In this document: positions 44,006 through 53,742 of the stretch, piece after piece
Layout of the letters: every line of letters starts with the position of its first letter
Position numbering within the stretch: the first letter of the stretch is position 1
Program-made: the position numbers and the translations under genes
The notes under the pieces: model-generated
Seen by the model: the letters and a program-made list of their open reading frames with translations, nothing else
What the model was told of the DNA's origin: nothing
Database searches by the model: none
Assembly: GCA_041521345.1 (NCBI GenBank)
Contig: JBGOHB010000013.1
Source of the DNA: Virgibacillus_N oceani_A
GTDB lineage: Bacteria; Bacillota; Bacilli; Bacillales; Amphibacillaceae
DNA length: 64,000 nt
Strand: one strand, 5' to 3'

Positions 44006-44422
44006 ATGAATATTGCACTTATTGCTCATGATAACAAGAAACAGGTAATTATTAATTTTAGTATCGCTTATACACATATTTTAAAGAAGCATCAGTTATT
44101 TGCCACTGGGACGACAGGAAAAATGATTACAGCGGAAACAGGGCTGCCCGTTCACCGATTTCAATCAGGCCCACTGGGCGGGGATCAGCAAATTGGCGCG
44201 ATGATTGCAAATAATGAAATGGATATGGTTATTTTTATGAGAGATCCGCTGACAGCCCAGCCTCATGAACCTGATGTTAGTGCCTTAATGCGGATATGTG
44301 ATGTACATGCCATTCCTTTAGCAACCAATTTAGCAGCGGCAGAAATTTTTATTCAAGGAATGGCTCACGGGGCATTCGACTGGAGAAAAACAGTGAAAAA
44401 GCAAAAGGATAACCATAAATGA
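44006..44422 (+). CDS. mgsA: Methylglyoxal synthase
   Basis: Converts dihydroxyacetone phosphate to methylglyoxal; 138 residues. ALIAHDNKK (catalytic Asp region), ATGTTGKM, SGPLGGDQQIGAMIA and FMRDPLTAQPHEPDV are intact. It overlaps bshA by 4 nt. In B. subtilis bshB1 lies between the two; here it does not. Confidence 0.96.
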   Translation: MNIALIAHDNKKQVIINFSIAYTHILKKHQLFATGTTGKMITAETGLPVHRFQSGPLGGDQQIGAMIANNEMDMVIFMRDPLTAQPHEPDVSALMRICDVHAIPLATNLAAAEIFIQGMAHGAFDWRKTVKKQKDNHK

Positions 44423-45540
44423 GAATTGGTATTACTTGTTACCCGACAGTAGGCGGTTCTGGCGTGGTTGCAACAGAACTGGGAATGCTTTTAGCCGAGA
44501 AAGGTCACGAGATTCATTTTATTACTTCCGGTTTACCTTTTCGGTTAAATCGGGTTTATCCAAACATTTATTATCATGAGGTGGAAGTAAACCACTATCC
44601 CGTATTTCAATACCCGCCATATGATTTAGCACTGGCGACAAAAATGTCTGAAGTCATCGACCAGAAGAAATTAGATATACTCCATGTACATTATGCGATG
44701 CCGCATGCGATTTGCGCCATTTTAGCAAAAGACATCGCCAATCATGATGTGAAAATTGTAACTACCCTTCATGGCACGGACATTACGGTACTTGGTATTG
44801 ATCACACATTCAAAAAAATGATTAAGCATGGTATTGAAAAATCGGATGCTGTAACAGCGGTATCTCATGATTTAGTAGAACAAACAGTCAATATGCTTGA
44901 TGTAAACAAGGAAATCTCCGTTATTCATAATTTCATAAACAAAGAAACGTATTATAAAAAAGATTTATCGAGTCTTAAAGCACAATATGGAATCCTAGCT
45001 GATGAAAAAGTGATTATTCATATATCCAATTTTCGCAAAGTAAAACAGGTTCAAGATGTGATCTATACTTTTCAAAAAATACATGACCAAATTCATAGCA
45101 AACTCTTGTTAGTTGGCGATGGGCCGGAGTACAGCTTAATGGTGCAGCTTGTACAGGAGTTAGGATTAACCGAAGCTGTTCTGTTTTTAGGAAAACAGAA
45201 AAACATCAGTGACTTATTGTCGATTAGTGATTTAAAACTGTTAATGTCAGAGAAAGAAAGCTTTGGATTGGTATTATTAGAGGCGATGGCATGTGAAGTG
45301 CCTTGTATTGGTACGAATGTAGGTGGCATACCCGAAGTAATTGAACACGGGGAAACCGGCTATATTGTAAATTTAAATGATGTGAAAGAAGCAAGCAGTT
45401 ATGCACTAAATCTTTTGACAGATGTAAAGCTTCTTCATCAATTTTCACAGAACGCAGTCCAACACGCCAGATCGCACTTTAATTCAGATAAAATTGTTCA
45501 GGAATATGAAAATCTATATAATAAACTATTTAAAGCTTAA
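44419..45540 (+). CDS. bshA: N-acetyl-alpha-D-glucosaminyl L-malate synthase
   Basis: First enzyme of bacillithiol synthesis, a GT4 glycosyltransferase joining UDP-GlcNAc and L-malate; 373 residues. CYPTVGGSGVVATELG at the N-terminus, HVHYAMPHA, VTTLHGTDITVLG and the C-terminal EX7E-like SEKESFGLVLLEAMACEVP. Start ATG 44419 in an ATGA overlap with mgsA. With ypdA at 7041 it shows that this organism makes and recycles bacillithiol. Confidence 0.95.
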   Translation: MRIGITCYPTVGGSGVVATELGMLLAEKGHEIHFITSGLPFRLNRVYPNIYYHEVEVNHYPVFQYPPYDLALATKMSEVIDQKKLDILHVHYAMPHAICAILAKDIANHDVKIVTTLHGTDITVLGIDHTFKKMIKHGIEKSDAVTAVSHDLVEQTVNMLDVNKEISVIHNFINKETYYKKDLSSLKAQYGILADEKVIIHISNFRKVKQVQDVIYTFQKIHDQIHSKLLLVGDGPEYSLMVQLVQELGLTEAVLFLGKQKNISDLLSISDLKLLMSEKESFGLVLLEAMACEVPCIGTNVGGIPEVIEHGETGYIVNLNDVKEASSYALNLLTDVKLLHQFSQNAVQHARSHFNSDKIVQEYENLYNKLFKA

Positions 45541-45557
45541 GCAAATTAGGTGATCCA

Positions 45558-46760
45558 ATGCTTCCAAAATCATTTAAGAAAGCTAAACCAATAATAGATA
45601 AGATAGAAAAACACAGCTATAAAGCGTATTTTGTTGGTGGCTGTGTACGTGACTATTTACTGGAGCGAGAAATAGGCGATATAGATATTGCTACATCAGC
45701 TTCACCTGAAGATATAAAACAGATTTTTACTAAAGTTATCCCAGTTGGAATTGAGCATGGCACAGTCATTGTTCGTCATCAACATGAATCGTATGAAGTA
45801 ACCACATTCCGAATTGATGGGGAATATACGGATCACCGCCACCCGGACTCTGTAAAGTTTATTGATCAGATTGACGAGGATCTCAAACGGAGAGACTTTA
45901 CGATCAACGCGCTTGCCATGGATAAGAACGGAGAAATAATCGACATATTTGGTGGTCAGGAAGATCTCCGCAATAAAATCATACGGACAGTGGGCGAGGC
46001 GGCAGATCGCTTTGATGAAGACCCGCTACGGATTATAAGGGCATTACGATTTTCTGCGCGCCTCGGATTTGAAATTCATAGTGATACTTTACAGGATATG
46101 AAAAAAGTAAAACATTCGATTCAAAACCTAGCAATGGAACGAATACAGAAGGAACTTTCAAAATTTTTCTCAGGTCCGTACATCAATCAGGGACTGCAAT
46201 ATTTAAAGGAGACAAGGGTTTATAATGAACTGCCAATCATAAAAGACAATCCGCCTCTTATTCATAAGCTGCCAAAGCCTATGCTACCCTTACACTCATT
46301 CGGGGAGGTGATTGCGCTAATGTATAATGTAGAAGATAGCGTATCAATAACAGAGTGGGTAAAAAAATGGAAGTGCTCCAATAAAATTAAAAATGAAGCA
46401 GAGCAGCTAAATAATGCCATAAAGGACTATACACGCCTCGGACTCAATTCCTGGCTGGTATATAAACTTTCCAACAATTATTTTGAAGGTTTTATCAGAT
46501 TGGTGAATTGCTTAAATATCAGTTCCGAACTGACATTGGATGAACTGAAGGAAATTGCGAAAAAGCTGCCGATTCAATCAAAAAATGAGCTTGCTTTTAA
46601 CGGGCATGATTTATACCATATGTTTCCGGAATTAAAAAAAGGGCCTTGGATGCAGAAAACGTTATACAAAGTGGAAGAAGCAGTTGTCACCGGCAAATTA
46701 AATAATTATAATAATGAGATAAAGGAATGGATAACATGGAATCCACCCGAAATAAATTAA
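45558..46760 (+). CDS. cca: CCA tRNA nucleotidyltransferase
   Basis: Adds or repairs the 3' CCA of tRNAs; 400 residues, class II polymerase-beta fold. YFVGGCVRDYLL, GDIDIATSA (catalytic aspartates), RRDFTINALAMD, DRFDEDPLRIIRALRFSARLGF are class signatures. RBS TTAGGTGAT, ATG 45558. The 3' end overlaps birA by 25 nt. Confidence 0.96.
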   Translation: MLPKSFKKAKPIIDKIEKHSYKAYFVGGCVRDYLLEREIGDIDIATSASPEDIKQIFTKVIPVGIEHGTVIVRHQHESYEVTTFRIDGEYTDHRHPDSVKFIDQIDEDLKRRDFTINALAMDKNGEIIDIFGGQEDLRNKIIRTVGEAADRFDEDPLRIIRALRFSARLGFEIHSDTLQDMKKVKHSIQNLAMERIQKELSKFFSGPYINQGLQYLKETRVYNELPIIKDNPPLIHKLPKPMLPLHSFGEVIALMYNVEDSVSITEWVKKWKCSNKIKNEAEQLNNAIKDYTRLGLNSWLVYKLSNNYFEGFIRLVNCLNISSELTLDELKEIAKKLPIQSKNELAFNGHDLYHMFPELKKGPWMQKTLYKVEEAVVTGKLNNYNNEIKEWITWNPPEIN

Positions 46761-47716
46761 TCAGCCTGCTGGCGAAGGAAAAGAAAAGTTTTATTTCCGG
46801 ACAGGTATTATCCGATGAATTAAATATTTCCAGAAGTGCTATATGGAAGCATATGAACGAATTGAAAAAGGACGGCTATCAAATAGAGGCACAATCCAAT
46901 AAAGGATACCGGATTACAGGTTTTCCGGAGAAAATTAGCGAAAATACTTTGCAATGGGGACTTGAAACAGAATGGGCCGGCAGAACTATCATACATAAAG
47001 AAATGGTGAGTTCCACACAGACAATTGCACATGTGGCCGCCCGAAACAATGCTGCTCATGGAACAGTAGTTATAGCCGATGAACAAAAAGAAGGAAAAGG
47101 ACGAATGAATCGCCATTGGCACGCTGCCAAAGATCAAGGGCTTTGGCTCAGTCTGATTTTAAGACCTGAAATACAGCCACAGCAGGCACCACAGCTGACA
47201 TTGCTGACTGCTACTGTATTAGCAGATGTTTTAAGCAGCTATACGGACACGAAACCAATGATTAAATGGCCAAATGACATTTTGTTAAATGAAAAGAAAT
47301 GTGCCGGTATATTAACCGAGATGCAGGCAGAACAGGATCAAATCCAATACATCGTAATTGGTATAGGTTTAAATGTAAATCAGGACGAAAAGGAACTAGC
47401 CGGAACTATTCAGAAACAAGCCACCTCTTTAAAAGTGGAAACAGGGAAAAGCTGGTCAATGAAAGAGCTTTTTCAAGACTTTATGCCTGCTTTTGAAAAG
47501 GCTTATGACACCTATCTTGAAAATGGATTTTCAGAGATAAAAAGGAAATGGGAAAGCTATGGCTTCAAAATAGGTAAAAAAATTCGAATTAAAACAATGA
47601 ATAAAAGCTGGGATGCTTTATTTACAGGTATTTCGGATGATGGAGCATTAATAATAGAGGAAGAAAGTGGAGAATTAAATACATTATATTCTGCAGAAGT
47701 CGATTGGTTTAAATAA
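46736..47716 (+). CDS. birA: Bifunctional biotin ligase and biotin operon repressor
   Basis: 326 residues. The N-terminal winged helix (ISGQVLSDELNISRSAIWKHMNELKKDGYQI) marks the DNA-binding Group II type; the ligase core shows EQKEGKGRMNRHW (biotinyl-AMP loop) and KWPNDIL. It biotinylates acetyl-CoA carboxylase and represses bio genes. AAAGGA supports ATG 46736 over 46727. Confidence 0.94.
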   Translation: MESTRNKLISLLAKEKKSFISGQVLSDELNISRSAIWKHMNELKKDGYQIEAQSNKGYRITGFPEKISENTLQWGLETEWAGRTIIHKEMVSSTQTIAHVAARNNAAHGTVVIADEQKEGKGRMNRHWHAAKDQGLWLSLILRPEIQPQQAPQLTLLTATVLADVLSSYTDTKPMIKWPNDILLNEKKCAGILTEMQAEQDQIQYIVIGIGLNVNQDEKELAGTIQKQATSLKVETGKSWSMKELFQDFMPAFEKAYDTYLENGFSEIKRKWESYGFKIGKKIRIKTMNKSWDALFTGISDDGALIIEEESGELNTLYSAEVDWFK

Positions 47717-47732
47717 AAAGGGGGAATCTAAT

Positions 47733-48563
47733 ATGTTAAATCGAAACGATTTGAGCAAAATGAAAGAGGAAAAAGAAAAAATTACAATGATTACTGCTTA
47801 TGACTATCCTGCAGCAAAATCTGCCGAAGAATCGGGAATAGATATGATTTTAGTAGGCGATTCTTTGGGTATGACGGTACTCGGCTATTCATCAACGATA
47901 CAGGTTACTGTCAGTGATATGATTCATCATGCAAAAGCCGTAAAACGCGGAGCAACGGATACATTCGTTGTGGTGGATATGCCTTTTATGTCTTACCATA
48001 TATCCATGGAAGAATCATTAAAGCATGCACGGCAAATTATGCAGAAAACGGATACACAAGCAGTAAAAATTGAAGGTGCTTCAGATGAAAATCTGCAATT
48101 AATCAAACGTTTAACTGAAGCAGGAATACCAGTACTAGCTCATCTCGGTTTAACACCACAAACCGTAAATGTGCTGGGTGGTTACAAAGTGCAGGGCAAA
48201 GATAAAAAAGATGCTCAAAAACTACTCGATGACGCAAAGCGGGTAACTGATCATGGAGCCATTGCGCTTGTATTGGAATGTGTGCCGAAAGAATTGGCCG
48301 AACGAATTACAAATGAAATTGCCATACCTACGATTGGAATCGGAGCCGGGGTACATTGTGATGGTCAGGTGCTAGTTTACCATGATATTGTTAAATATGG
48401 TGTTGACCGGCTGCCTAAATTTGTAAAGCCTTACGGAGATTTTAATCAGCAGGGAAATGAGGCAATTAAGTCCTATGTTTCAGATGTCAAAAAACAGGCA
48501 TTCCCGGCAGATGAGCATTCATTTCATATGAAAGACAAATCAAACTTACCAAGTAGGGGATAA
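47733..48563 (+). CDS. panB: Ketopantoate hydroxymethyltransferase
   Basis: Transfers a hydroxymethyl group to 2-oxoisovalerate, first step to pantothenate; 276 residues. MITAYDYPAAKSAEESGIDMILVGDSLGM and VKIEGA, AHLGLTPQ, GIGAGVHCDGQVLV are signatures. RBS AAAGGGGG, ATG 47733. panC starts 3 nt after its stop. Confidence 0.96.
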   Translation: MLNRNDLSKMKEEKEKITMITAYDYPAAKSAEESGIDMILVGDSLGMTVLGYSSTIQVTVSDMIHHAKAVKRGATDTFVVVDMPFMSYHISMEESLKHARQIMQKTDTQAVKIEGASDENLQLIKRLTEAGIPVLAHLGLTPQTVNVLGGYKVQGKDKKDAQKLLDDAKRVTDHGAIALVLECVPKELAERITNEIAIPTIGIGAGVHCDGQVLVYHDIVKYGVDRLPKFVKPYGDFNQQGNEAIKSYVSDVKKQAFPADEHSFHMKDKSNLPSRG

Positions 48564-48565
48564 AT

Positions 48566-49447
48566 GTGGAAATCATACGATCCATAAAATTACTCAGCAA
48601 AAAAACCAAAGCACTAATCAGACAAAACAAACAAATCGGATTTGTTCCAACGATGGGGTTCCTTCATGAAGGACATCTGAGTTTAATAAAGGTAGCTAGA
48701 CAAGAAAATGATATCGTCGTTGCCAGTATATTTGTCAATCCGCTGCAATTCGGAGAGAATGAGGACTTTAAACAATACCCCCGTGACGAAGAACAAGATG
48801 AAAAACTGGCTATAGAAGCAGGAGTGGACATCTTATTTTTCCCTGATATAAAAGAAATGTATCCGGAAAAAATGCAAATTTCCATGGGTATTACAGATAG
48901 AACGGATGTGTTGTGCGGTAAATCAAGACCAGGCCACTTCGATGGTGTTATTACTGTACTTACAAAGTTGTTTCATATGACAAATCCGGATAAGGCTTAT
49001 TTTGGAATGAAAGATGCTCAACAGTCAGCAGTGGTAGATGTGCTAATTCGAAACTTAAATTTTCCGGTTCAATTAATTGGTCTTCCAACGGTAAGGGAGG
49101 AGGATGGCCTCGCAAAAAGCTCCAGAAATGTCCATTTGAGCGGGAAAGAAAGAGAAGAAGCAGCCTGGATATGTAAAGCTTTAAAATTAGGACAGCAATT
49201 CGTTATTGACGGAGAAAAAAATCCTGCTATGATTGAAAAAGAGGTTATAGATACAATTAAAAACAATACGCAAGGCAAAATTGATTATGTAGAGTTATTA
49301 AGTTACCCGGATTTAAAGCCCGTAAAAGAAATTGATCAACAGGTTATATTAGCAGCGGCAGTACATTTCGATAAGGCAAGGTTAATCGATAATCTTCTGT
49401 TTGACCGAAATGGCAGTTTAATCAACGTATTTAAACCAGAGGAGTAA
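48566..49447 (+). CDS. panC: Pantothenate synthetase
   Basis: ATP-dependent ligation of pantoate and beta-alanine; 293 residues. FVPTMGFLHEGHLSLI (HIGH-like), PRDEEQD, GKSRPGHFDGVITVLTKLF and SSRNVHLS are present. Start GTG 48566 after AGTAGGGGA. Middle gene of panBCD. Confidence 0.96.
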   Translation: MEIIRSIKLLSKKTKALIRQNKQIGFVPTMGFLHEGHLSLIKVARQENDIVVASIFVNPLQFGENEDFKQYPRDEEQDEKLAIEAGVDILFFPDIKEMYPEKMQISMGITDRTDVLCGKSRPGHFDGVITVLTKLFHMTNPDKAYFGMKDAQQSAVVDVLIRNLNFPVQLIGLPTVREEDGLAKSSRNVHLSGKEREEAAWICKALKLGQQFVIDGEKNPAMIEKEVIDTIKNNTQGKIDYVELLSYPDLKPVKEIDQQVILAAAVHFDKARLIDNLLFDRNGSLINVFKPEE

Positions 49448-49452
49448 TTATA

Positions 49453-49836
49453 ATGTTTCGTACCATGATGAAAGCAAAGCTTCATCGGGCAACCGTAACA
49501 GAAGCAAATTTAAATTATGTAGGAAGTATAACAATAGACCAGGAACTGTTGGAAAAAGTGGACATTCTGCCAAATGAGAAAGTGCAGATTGTAAATAACA
49601 ATAATGGTGCCCGTATGGAAACCTATGTTATTCCCGGGGAAAGAGCTTCAGGTGTTGTTTGTTTGAATGGAGCAGCAGCAAGACTCGTCCAAAAGGGAGA
49701 TACAGTCATTATCATTTCTTATGCAGTTATTTCAGATGAAGAAATGAGTTCATATAAACCAAAAGTTGCTATAATGAATGAAAAAAATGAAATTGAAAAA
49801 CTCATGGAAGAAGAACCGCCATTAACGGAACTATAG
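49453..49836 (+). CDS. panD: Aspartate 1-decarboxylase proenzyme
   Basis: Makes beta-alanine; 127 residues. The self-processing site is Gly24-Ser25 in NLNYVGSITID, giving the pyruvoyl group on Ser25. GERASGVVCLNGAAARL is the second signature. RBS AGAGGAG, ATG 49453. A terminator ends panBCD. Confidence 0.97.
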   Translation: MFRTMMKAKLHRATVTEANLNYVGSITIDQELLEKVDILPNEKVQIVNNNNGARMETYVIPGERASGVVCLNGAAARLVQKGDTVIIISYAVISDEEMSSYKPKVAIMNEKNEIEKLMEEEPPLTEL

Positions 49837-49849
49837 GAATTTACATAGC

Positions 49850-49886
49850 CTAAAACTCTTATCGGATTAATGGATAAGGGTTTTTT
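49850..49886 (+). terminator. Terminator of panBCD
   Basis: AAACTCTTATC and GATAAGGGTTT form a stem (one G-U) followed by T-run. Confidence 0.85.
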
Positions 49887-49931
49887 ATCGCTTTTAACCA
49901 ATGTAATGAATGGGTGAACTGAGGTGAGCAT

Positions 49932-52736
49932 ATGGAAAAATACACAGTGATTGACCTGGAAACAACGGGGCAATCAACAGCAAAAGGCGACAAGATCATT
50001 GAGGTTGGAATCGCAGTTATTGAAAACAATGAAATAGTGGAAGAATATTCCACCTTTCTAAACCCTGGAAAACAAATACCTGCATTCATTACAAATTTAA
50101 CTGGTATAGATAATGAAGATGTTCATTCAGCACCTGCCTTTTCTGATAAAGCCGAAGAGATAACAGCTTTTTTTAAAGACAGCTATCTTGTTGCGCATAA
50201 TGTACCCTTTGATTTAGGCTTTTTAAATGGGGAACTAAAAAACATCGGTATGGAAGGATTAAAAACACCGGTCATCGATACAGTCGAGCTTTCCAGAATA
50301 TTATATCCGAAAGCTCCCAGCTTTAAATTGAGTCAGCTGACTGAATATCTGGATATTTACCATGATGATCCTCATCGTGCCGCTTCAGATGCACAAGTTA
50401 CAGCAAAACTGTTTATAAAATTAAAAAATAAGCTCGCAGCCATGCCATATGAAACAGTAGATCATTTGTTAAAACTGGAAAAAAAGTTCAAATCCGACCT
50501 TTATGCATTATTACATGAACAGCAGCAAAAATTAGCATTTTCCACTATCAACCCGCCGGATATAGAAACTTACCGCGGTCTCGCATTTAAACAAATTGAG
50601 GAATCGGAGAAAGAAGATGTGCACGTAGAAACTTCTTTCGGGGAATACTTGGATAATATTTATGAGGAAAATGGATCTCTGAAAAAAACCTTATCAGGTT
50701 ATGAAAAAAGAGAAGGGCAGCGTGAAATGTCCGAGGTGATTTATGATGCTTTTCAAATGCATAAACATGCACTTATAGAAGCAGAAACCGGTACAGGTAA
50801 ATCACTTGCCTATTTATTGCCTGCCATATACGAAACATTAAATTCAAAGAAGCGGCTCGTGATAAGTACATTTACAACACAGTTGCAGTCACAGCTCTTG
50901 GAAGAAGAAATTCCTTTAATAAGACAGCTGCTGGATATACCCTTTTCCATCGCCTTATTAAAAGGGAAAACTCATTATATCAGCCTGGAAAAGTTTGAAA
51001 AAGAACTTGTGGAAACAGAACAGGATAATTATGATATTGCACTTACTAAAGCGATGATTCTTGTTTGGTTAACAGAAACAGACACTGGGGATATTGATGA
51101 AATACACTTACCCTCCAGCGGGTATTTATTTTACCAGCGGGTATCGACTGATAAAGAAGGGTATACCGATACTTACTCACCATGGTTTAGCAAATCTTAC
51201 TACCAAAAAGCGAAAAAAATGGCACAGAAAGCCGATATCATTGTTACCAATCATGCGTTAATCTGTACAGACATGTTCAATGATTACGACATACTCCCTG
51301 CATACGAAAAAATAATCATTGATGAAGCCCACCATTTTCAGGAGATTGCAGCCAATCATTACGGTTTAAAAGTAGATTATGCAAATATGCTGTTCACGTT
51401 AAATCAGCTTGGCCAGCACGATGAAGAATCTAAATTATTTGCTAAAGTACTGCGGCAAAATAATGGAAGAACCGATCATCTTCCAGTAAGTAAATGGGAT
51501 GAAATATTAACAAATGCAAAAATTGAAATTGATGATTTGTTCCGGCAAATTTTTCAATATGTTGTTGAGCAAAACAACCGCAATAAATCTTTAAGTGATA
51601 TTGGACGGATTCAATATCGTTTCGAGAACGGAAAAGAAACATCTCGTAAATGGGAACTGATTGTAGAAATGGTAACAAGACTCATTTTTTATTTACGTGA
51701 TTTAATCCATATTCTTTCCATGTTAGAAAAATCCTTTGCCAAACAAGAAATTTTCGATAAAATGGATAAGGATGAAGTGAGGGAAAGTACCCAAAACATA
51801 CAGTCTTTCATTGATCGGTTAGAACAACTGTTTTTAACAGGAGATTCAAATGAGCAGGTGAAATGGATTGAAATTGAAGCATATGGCGCAAAAAATGCAG
51901 TATATCTTTACAGTGAACCTATTGACATGTCCGACTTATTATCAAATGATTTTTTCAATAAAAAAGAAAGTGTTATTTTAACTAGTGCTACGCTTACAAT
52001 GAAAAAATCCTTTTCATTTATTCAAAATGAACTTGGTATTGAATCCGAAAGATTATCGACAAGAAAAATTGATTCCCCTTTTTCTTATCAGCATCAAGTT
52101 CAGCTCTTCGTACCGAATGATTTTCCGGATATCAGATACGGTAAACAGGAGGATTTCGTTTTCGCTGTAAGTGAAGCTATTCTATCTTTAGCTGATGTAA
52201 CAAATGGAAGAATGCTCGTATTATTTACATCGTATGACATGCTGCGAAAAACGTATTATTTACTAAAGGAGAGCATGGAGTCGCAACAGTTTGCATTGAT
52301 GGCACAAGGAATTTCAAGCAGTAGCAGGACAAGGTTAAAGAAAAATTTTCAAACCTTTGATAATGCCATATTATTGGGTACTAGTTCTTTTTGGGAAGGG
52401 GTGGATATTCCCGGAGAGGATTTATCTGCGCTAATGATTGTCAGACTTCCTTTCCAGCCTCCGGATCACCCAAAGTACGAGGCGAAATCAGCCTATTTAA
52501 AATCCGGTGGCAAAAATGCATTTATGGAATTGGCACTGCCCCATGCTGTCATTCGCTTTAAACAGGGATTTGGCAGACTAATTAGATCAAAGAGTGACCG
52601 AGGCATCGTTTTCATTTGTGATACACGAATAGTCAATGCACGCTATGGTAAATTTTTTATTGATTCCATACCTGATGTACCTTTAACAAATACTTCGACA
52701 AAAGAACTGATGCAAAAAGCAAAAGACTGGTTTTAA
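49932..52736 (+). CDS. dinG: DinG-type 3'-5' exonuclease/helicase-like protein
   Basis: 934 residues (B. subtilis DinG 931). The N-terminal 170 residues are a DEDD exonuclease (YTVIDLETTGQST, VAHNVPFDLGFLN, HRAASDAQVTA). The rest is an XPD/DinG helicase fold with EAETGTGKS (Walker A), IIDEAHHF (DEAH) and QGFGRLIRS near the end. The iron-sulfur Cys set of E. coli DinG is not apparent, as usual in Bacillota. RBS GAGGTGAG, ATG 49932. Confidence 0.94.
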   Translation: MEKYTVIDLETTGQSTAKGDKIIEVGIAVIENNEIVEEYSTFLNPGKQIPAFITNLTGIDNEDVHSAPAFSDKAEEITAFFKDSYLVAHNVPFDLGFLNGELKNIGMEGLKTPVIDTVELSRILYPKAPSFKLSQLTEYLDIYHDDPHRAASDAQVTAKLFIKLKNKLAAMPYETVDHLLKLEKKFKSDLYALLHEQQQKLAFSTINPPDIETYRGLAFKQIEESEKEDVHVETSFGEYLDNIYEENGSLKKTLSGYEKREGQREMSEVIYDAFQMHKHALIEAETGTGKSLAYLLPAIYETLNSKKRLVISTFTTQLQSQLLEEEIPLIRQLLDIPFSIALLKGKTHYISLEKFEKELVETEQDNYDIALTKAMILVWLTETDTGDIDEIHLPSSGYLFYQRVSTDKEGYTDTYSPWFSKSYYQKAKKMAQKADIIVTNHALICTDMFNDYDILPAYEKIIIDEAHHFQEIAANHYGLKVDYANMLFTLNQLGQHDEESKLFAKVLRQNNGRTDHLPVSKWDEILTNAKIEIDDLFRQIFQYVVEQNNRNKSLSDIGRIQYRFENGKETSRKWELIVEMVTRLIFYLRDLIHILSMLEKSFAKQEIFDKMDKDEVRESTQNIQSFIDRLEQLFLTGDSNEQVKWIEIEAYGAKNAVYLYSEPIDMSDLLSNDFFNKKESVILTSATLTMKKSFSFIQNELGIESERLSTRKIDSPFSYQHQVQLFVPNDFPDIRYGKQEDFVFAVSEAILSLADVTNGRMLVLFTSYDMLRKTYYLLKESMESQQFALMAQGISSSSRTRLKKNFQTFDNAILLGTSSFWEGVDIPGEDLSALMIVRLPFQPPDHPKYEAKSAYLKSGGKNAFMELALPHAVIRFKQGFGRLIRSKSDRGIVFICDTRIVNARYGKFFIDSIPDVPLTNTSTKELMQKAKDWF

Positions 52737-52879
52737 AAAAATTATGGATCTTAGAATTATGTATAGGTATTGAACAGATTGAAACCACGGCTAAATGCTC
52801 AATTCCATCGAAGTGATAGTTGCTTTGGTTACAAAATCTATAAACTGTGACGTAACTATTCTTTATTTCCTAAGTCTAA

Positions 52880-53370
52880 GCAACACCTACCGTCCGGGAT
52901 CGCCTCGGGCGGATGCTTTCCGCGGGCATGGCCTCAGCCTCGGGCTAACAGGATGTTAGTCATGAAGGCGTTGCGACAGGACGTCGCGACTTTAGCCTTC
53001 CATCCACTCGACCGTTCTGCGGGGTCTTCGGACTCGTGCTGTTCCCGCAGGACAAGGAAGGCTGCGTCAGCATTACATCGCACAAAGAAAATTGCATTAT
53101 ATTTTCGAGGAGTCACCGCCCTACGCTCACCCGGACTAGTGAGAGCACAATTGCTTCGGTCAATTGCACTAGTAATAGGTAGTAAACCAATTCCAGCGGA
53201 GGAAATACACGGAGACTCCTGCGGGAGGAATGGCCTCGGTGAGACCCCGCAGTGCGACAAATGAAGGGCGACTAAAACCGCCCTTTGCGGGCAACGTCGG
53301 CATACCCCTTGTCGGGGCAAGGAGGCTCACCAGCCACCCGCGGAAAGCGTAGTGTATTTCCGGAGCGTTA
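52880..53370. repeat. Inverted pair of family A repeats in a 1-kb gene-free stretch
   Basis: No real gene is seen between 52737 and 53742. The plus-strand copy begins near 53198 (GCGGAGGAAATACACGGAGA), with CTCCTGCGGGAGGAATGG, GTGAGACCCCGCAG and CACCCGCGGAAAGCG. A second, more diverged copy in opposite orientation occupies about 52885-53120 (complement: CTGCGGGAACAGCACGAG, GACCCCGCAG, ATGCCCGCGGAAAGCATC). Between them is a hairpin ACTAGTG...CACTAGT (about 53135-53173). The open frames across this region are by-products of its GC content. Confidence 0.75.
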
Positions 53371-53457
53371 ATCGGTACTCAAACAACATTTAAAGTTACG
53401 CCGCAGTTTCCTTCAACTGTGAAGATAAAAAGCAACATTCTTTTAGAAAACAGCCAT

Positions 53458-53500
53458 ATAAAAAAACTGCTGATATCCATATGGGTATCAGCAGTGAAAA
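53458..53500 (-). terminator. Orphan minus-strand terminator-like hairpin
   Basis: ACTGCTGATA / TATCAGCAGT arms around CCATATGG. On the minus strand the stem is followed by seven T and AT. No minus-strand gene lies upstream of it within the gap. Confidence 0.5.
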
Positions 53501-53742
53501 ATGTGGTATAGGTTGGAAGAATTTTGTCGATGGAAACTAAAATCAGGTAGTAATTTATCCCTGTTCTGTTATACTGTAATTATCATTTAGCTCTTTTTAT
53601 CGACGTAATTTTATTATCTGTAAATAGGCGTGAGTCTATGACTAACAAAATTTGATAATTAGCTCGCAGCATTTTATTGCATAAAAATAAGTCTGGCATC
53701 GGCACATGTTTGCAATGACTTCAAAAGTGGGATGGATCAATC

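Noticed and set aside
52934..53320. Open frames of about 100-130 codons on both strands in the gap before ypmB
   Set aside because: They lie wholly within the GC-rich inverted repeats, lack ribosome sites, and their compositions (many Arg, Ser, Pro, Cys) look like translated structured RNA rather than protein.
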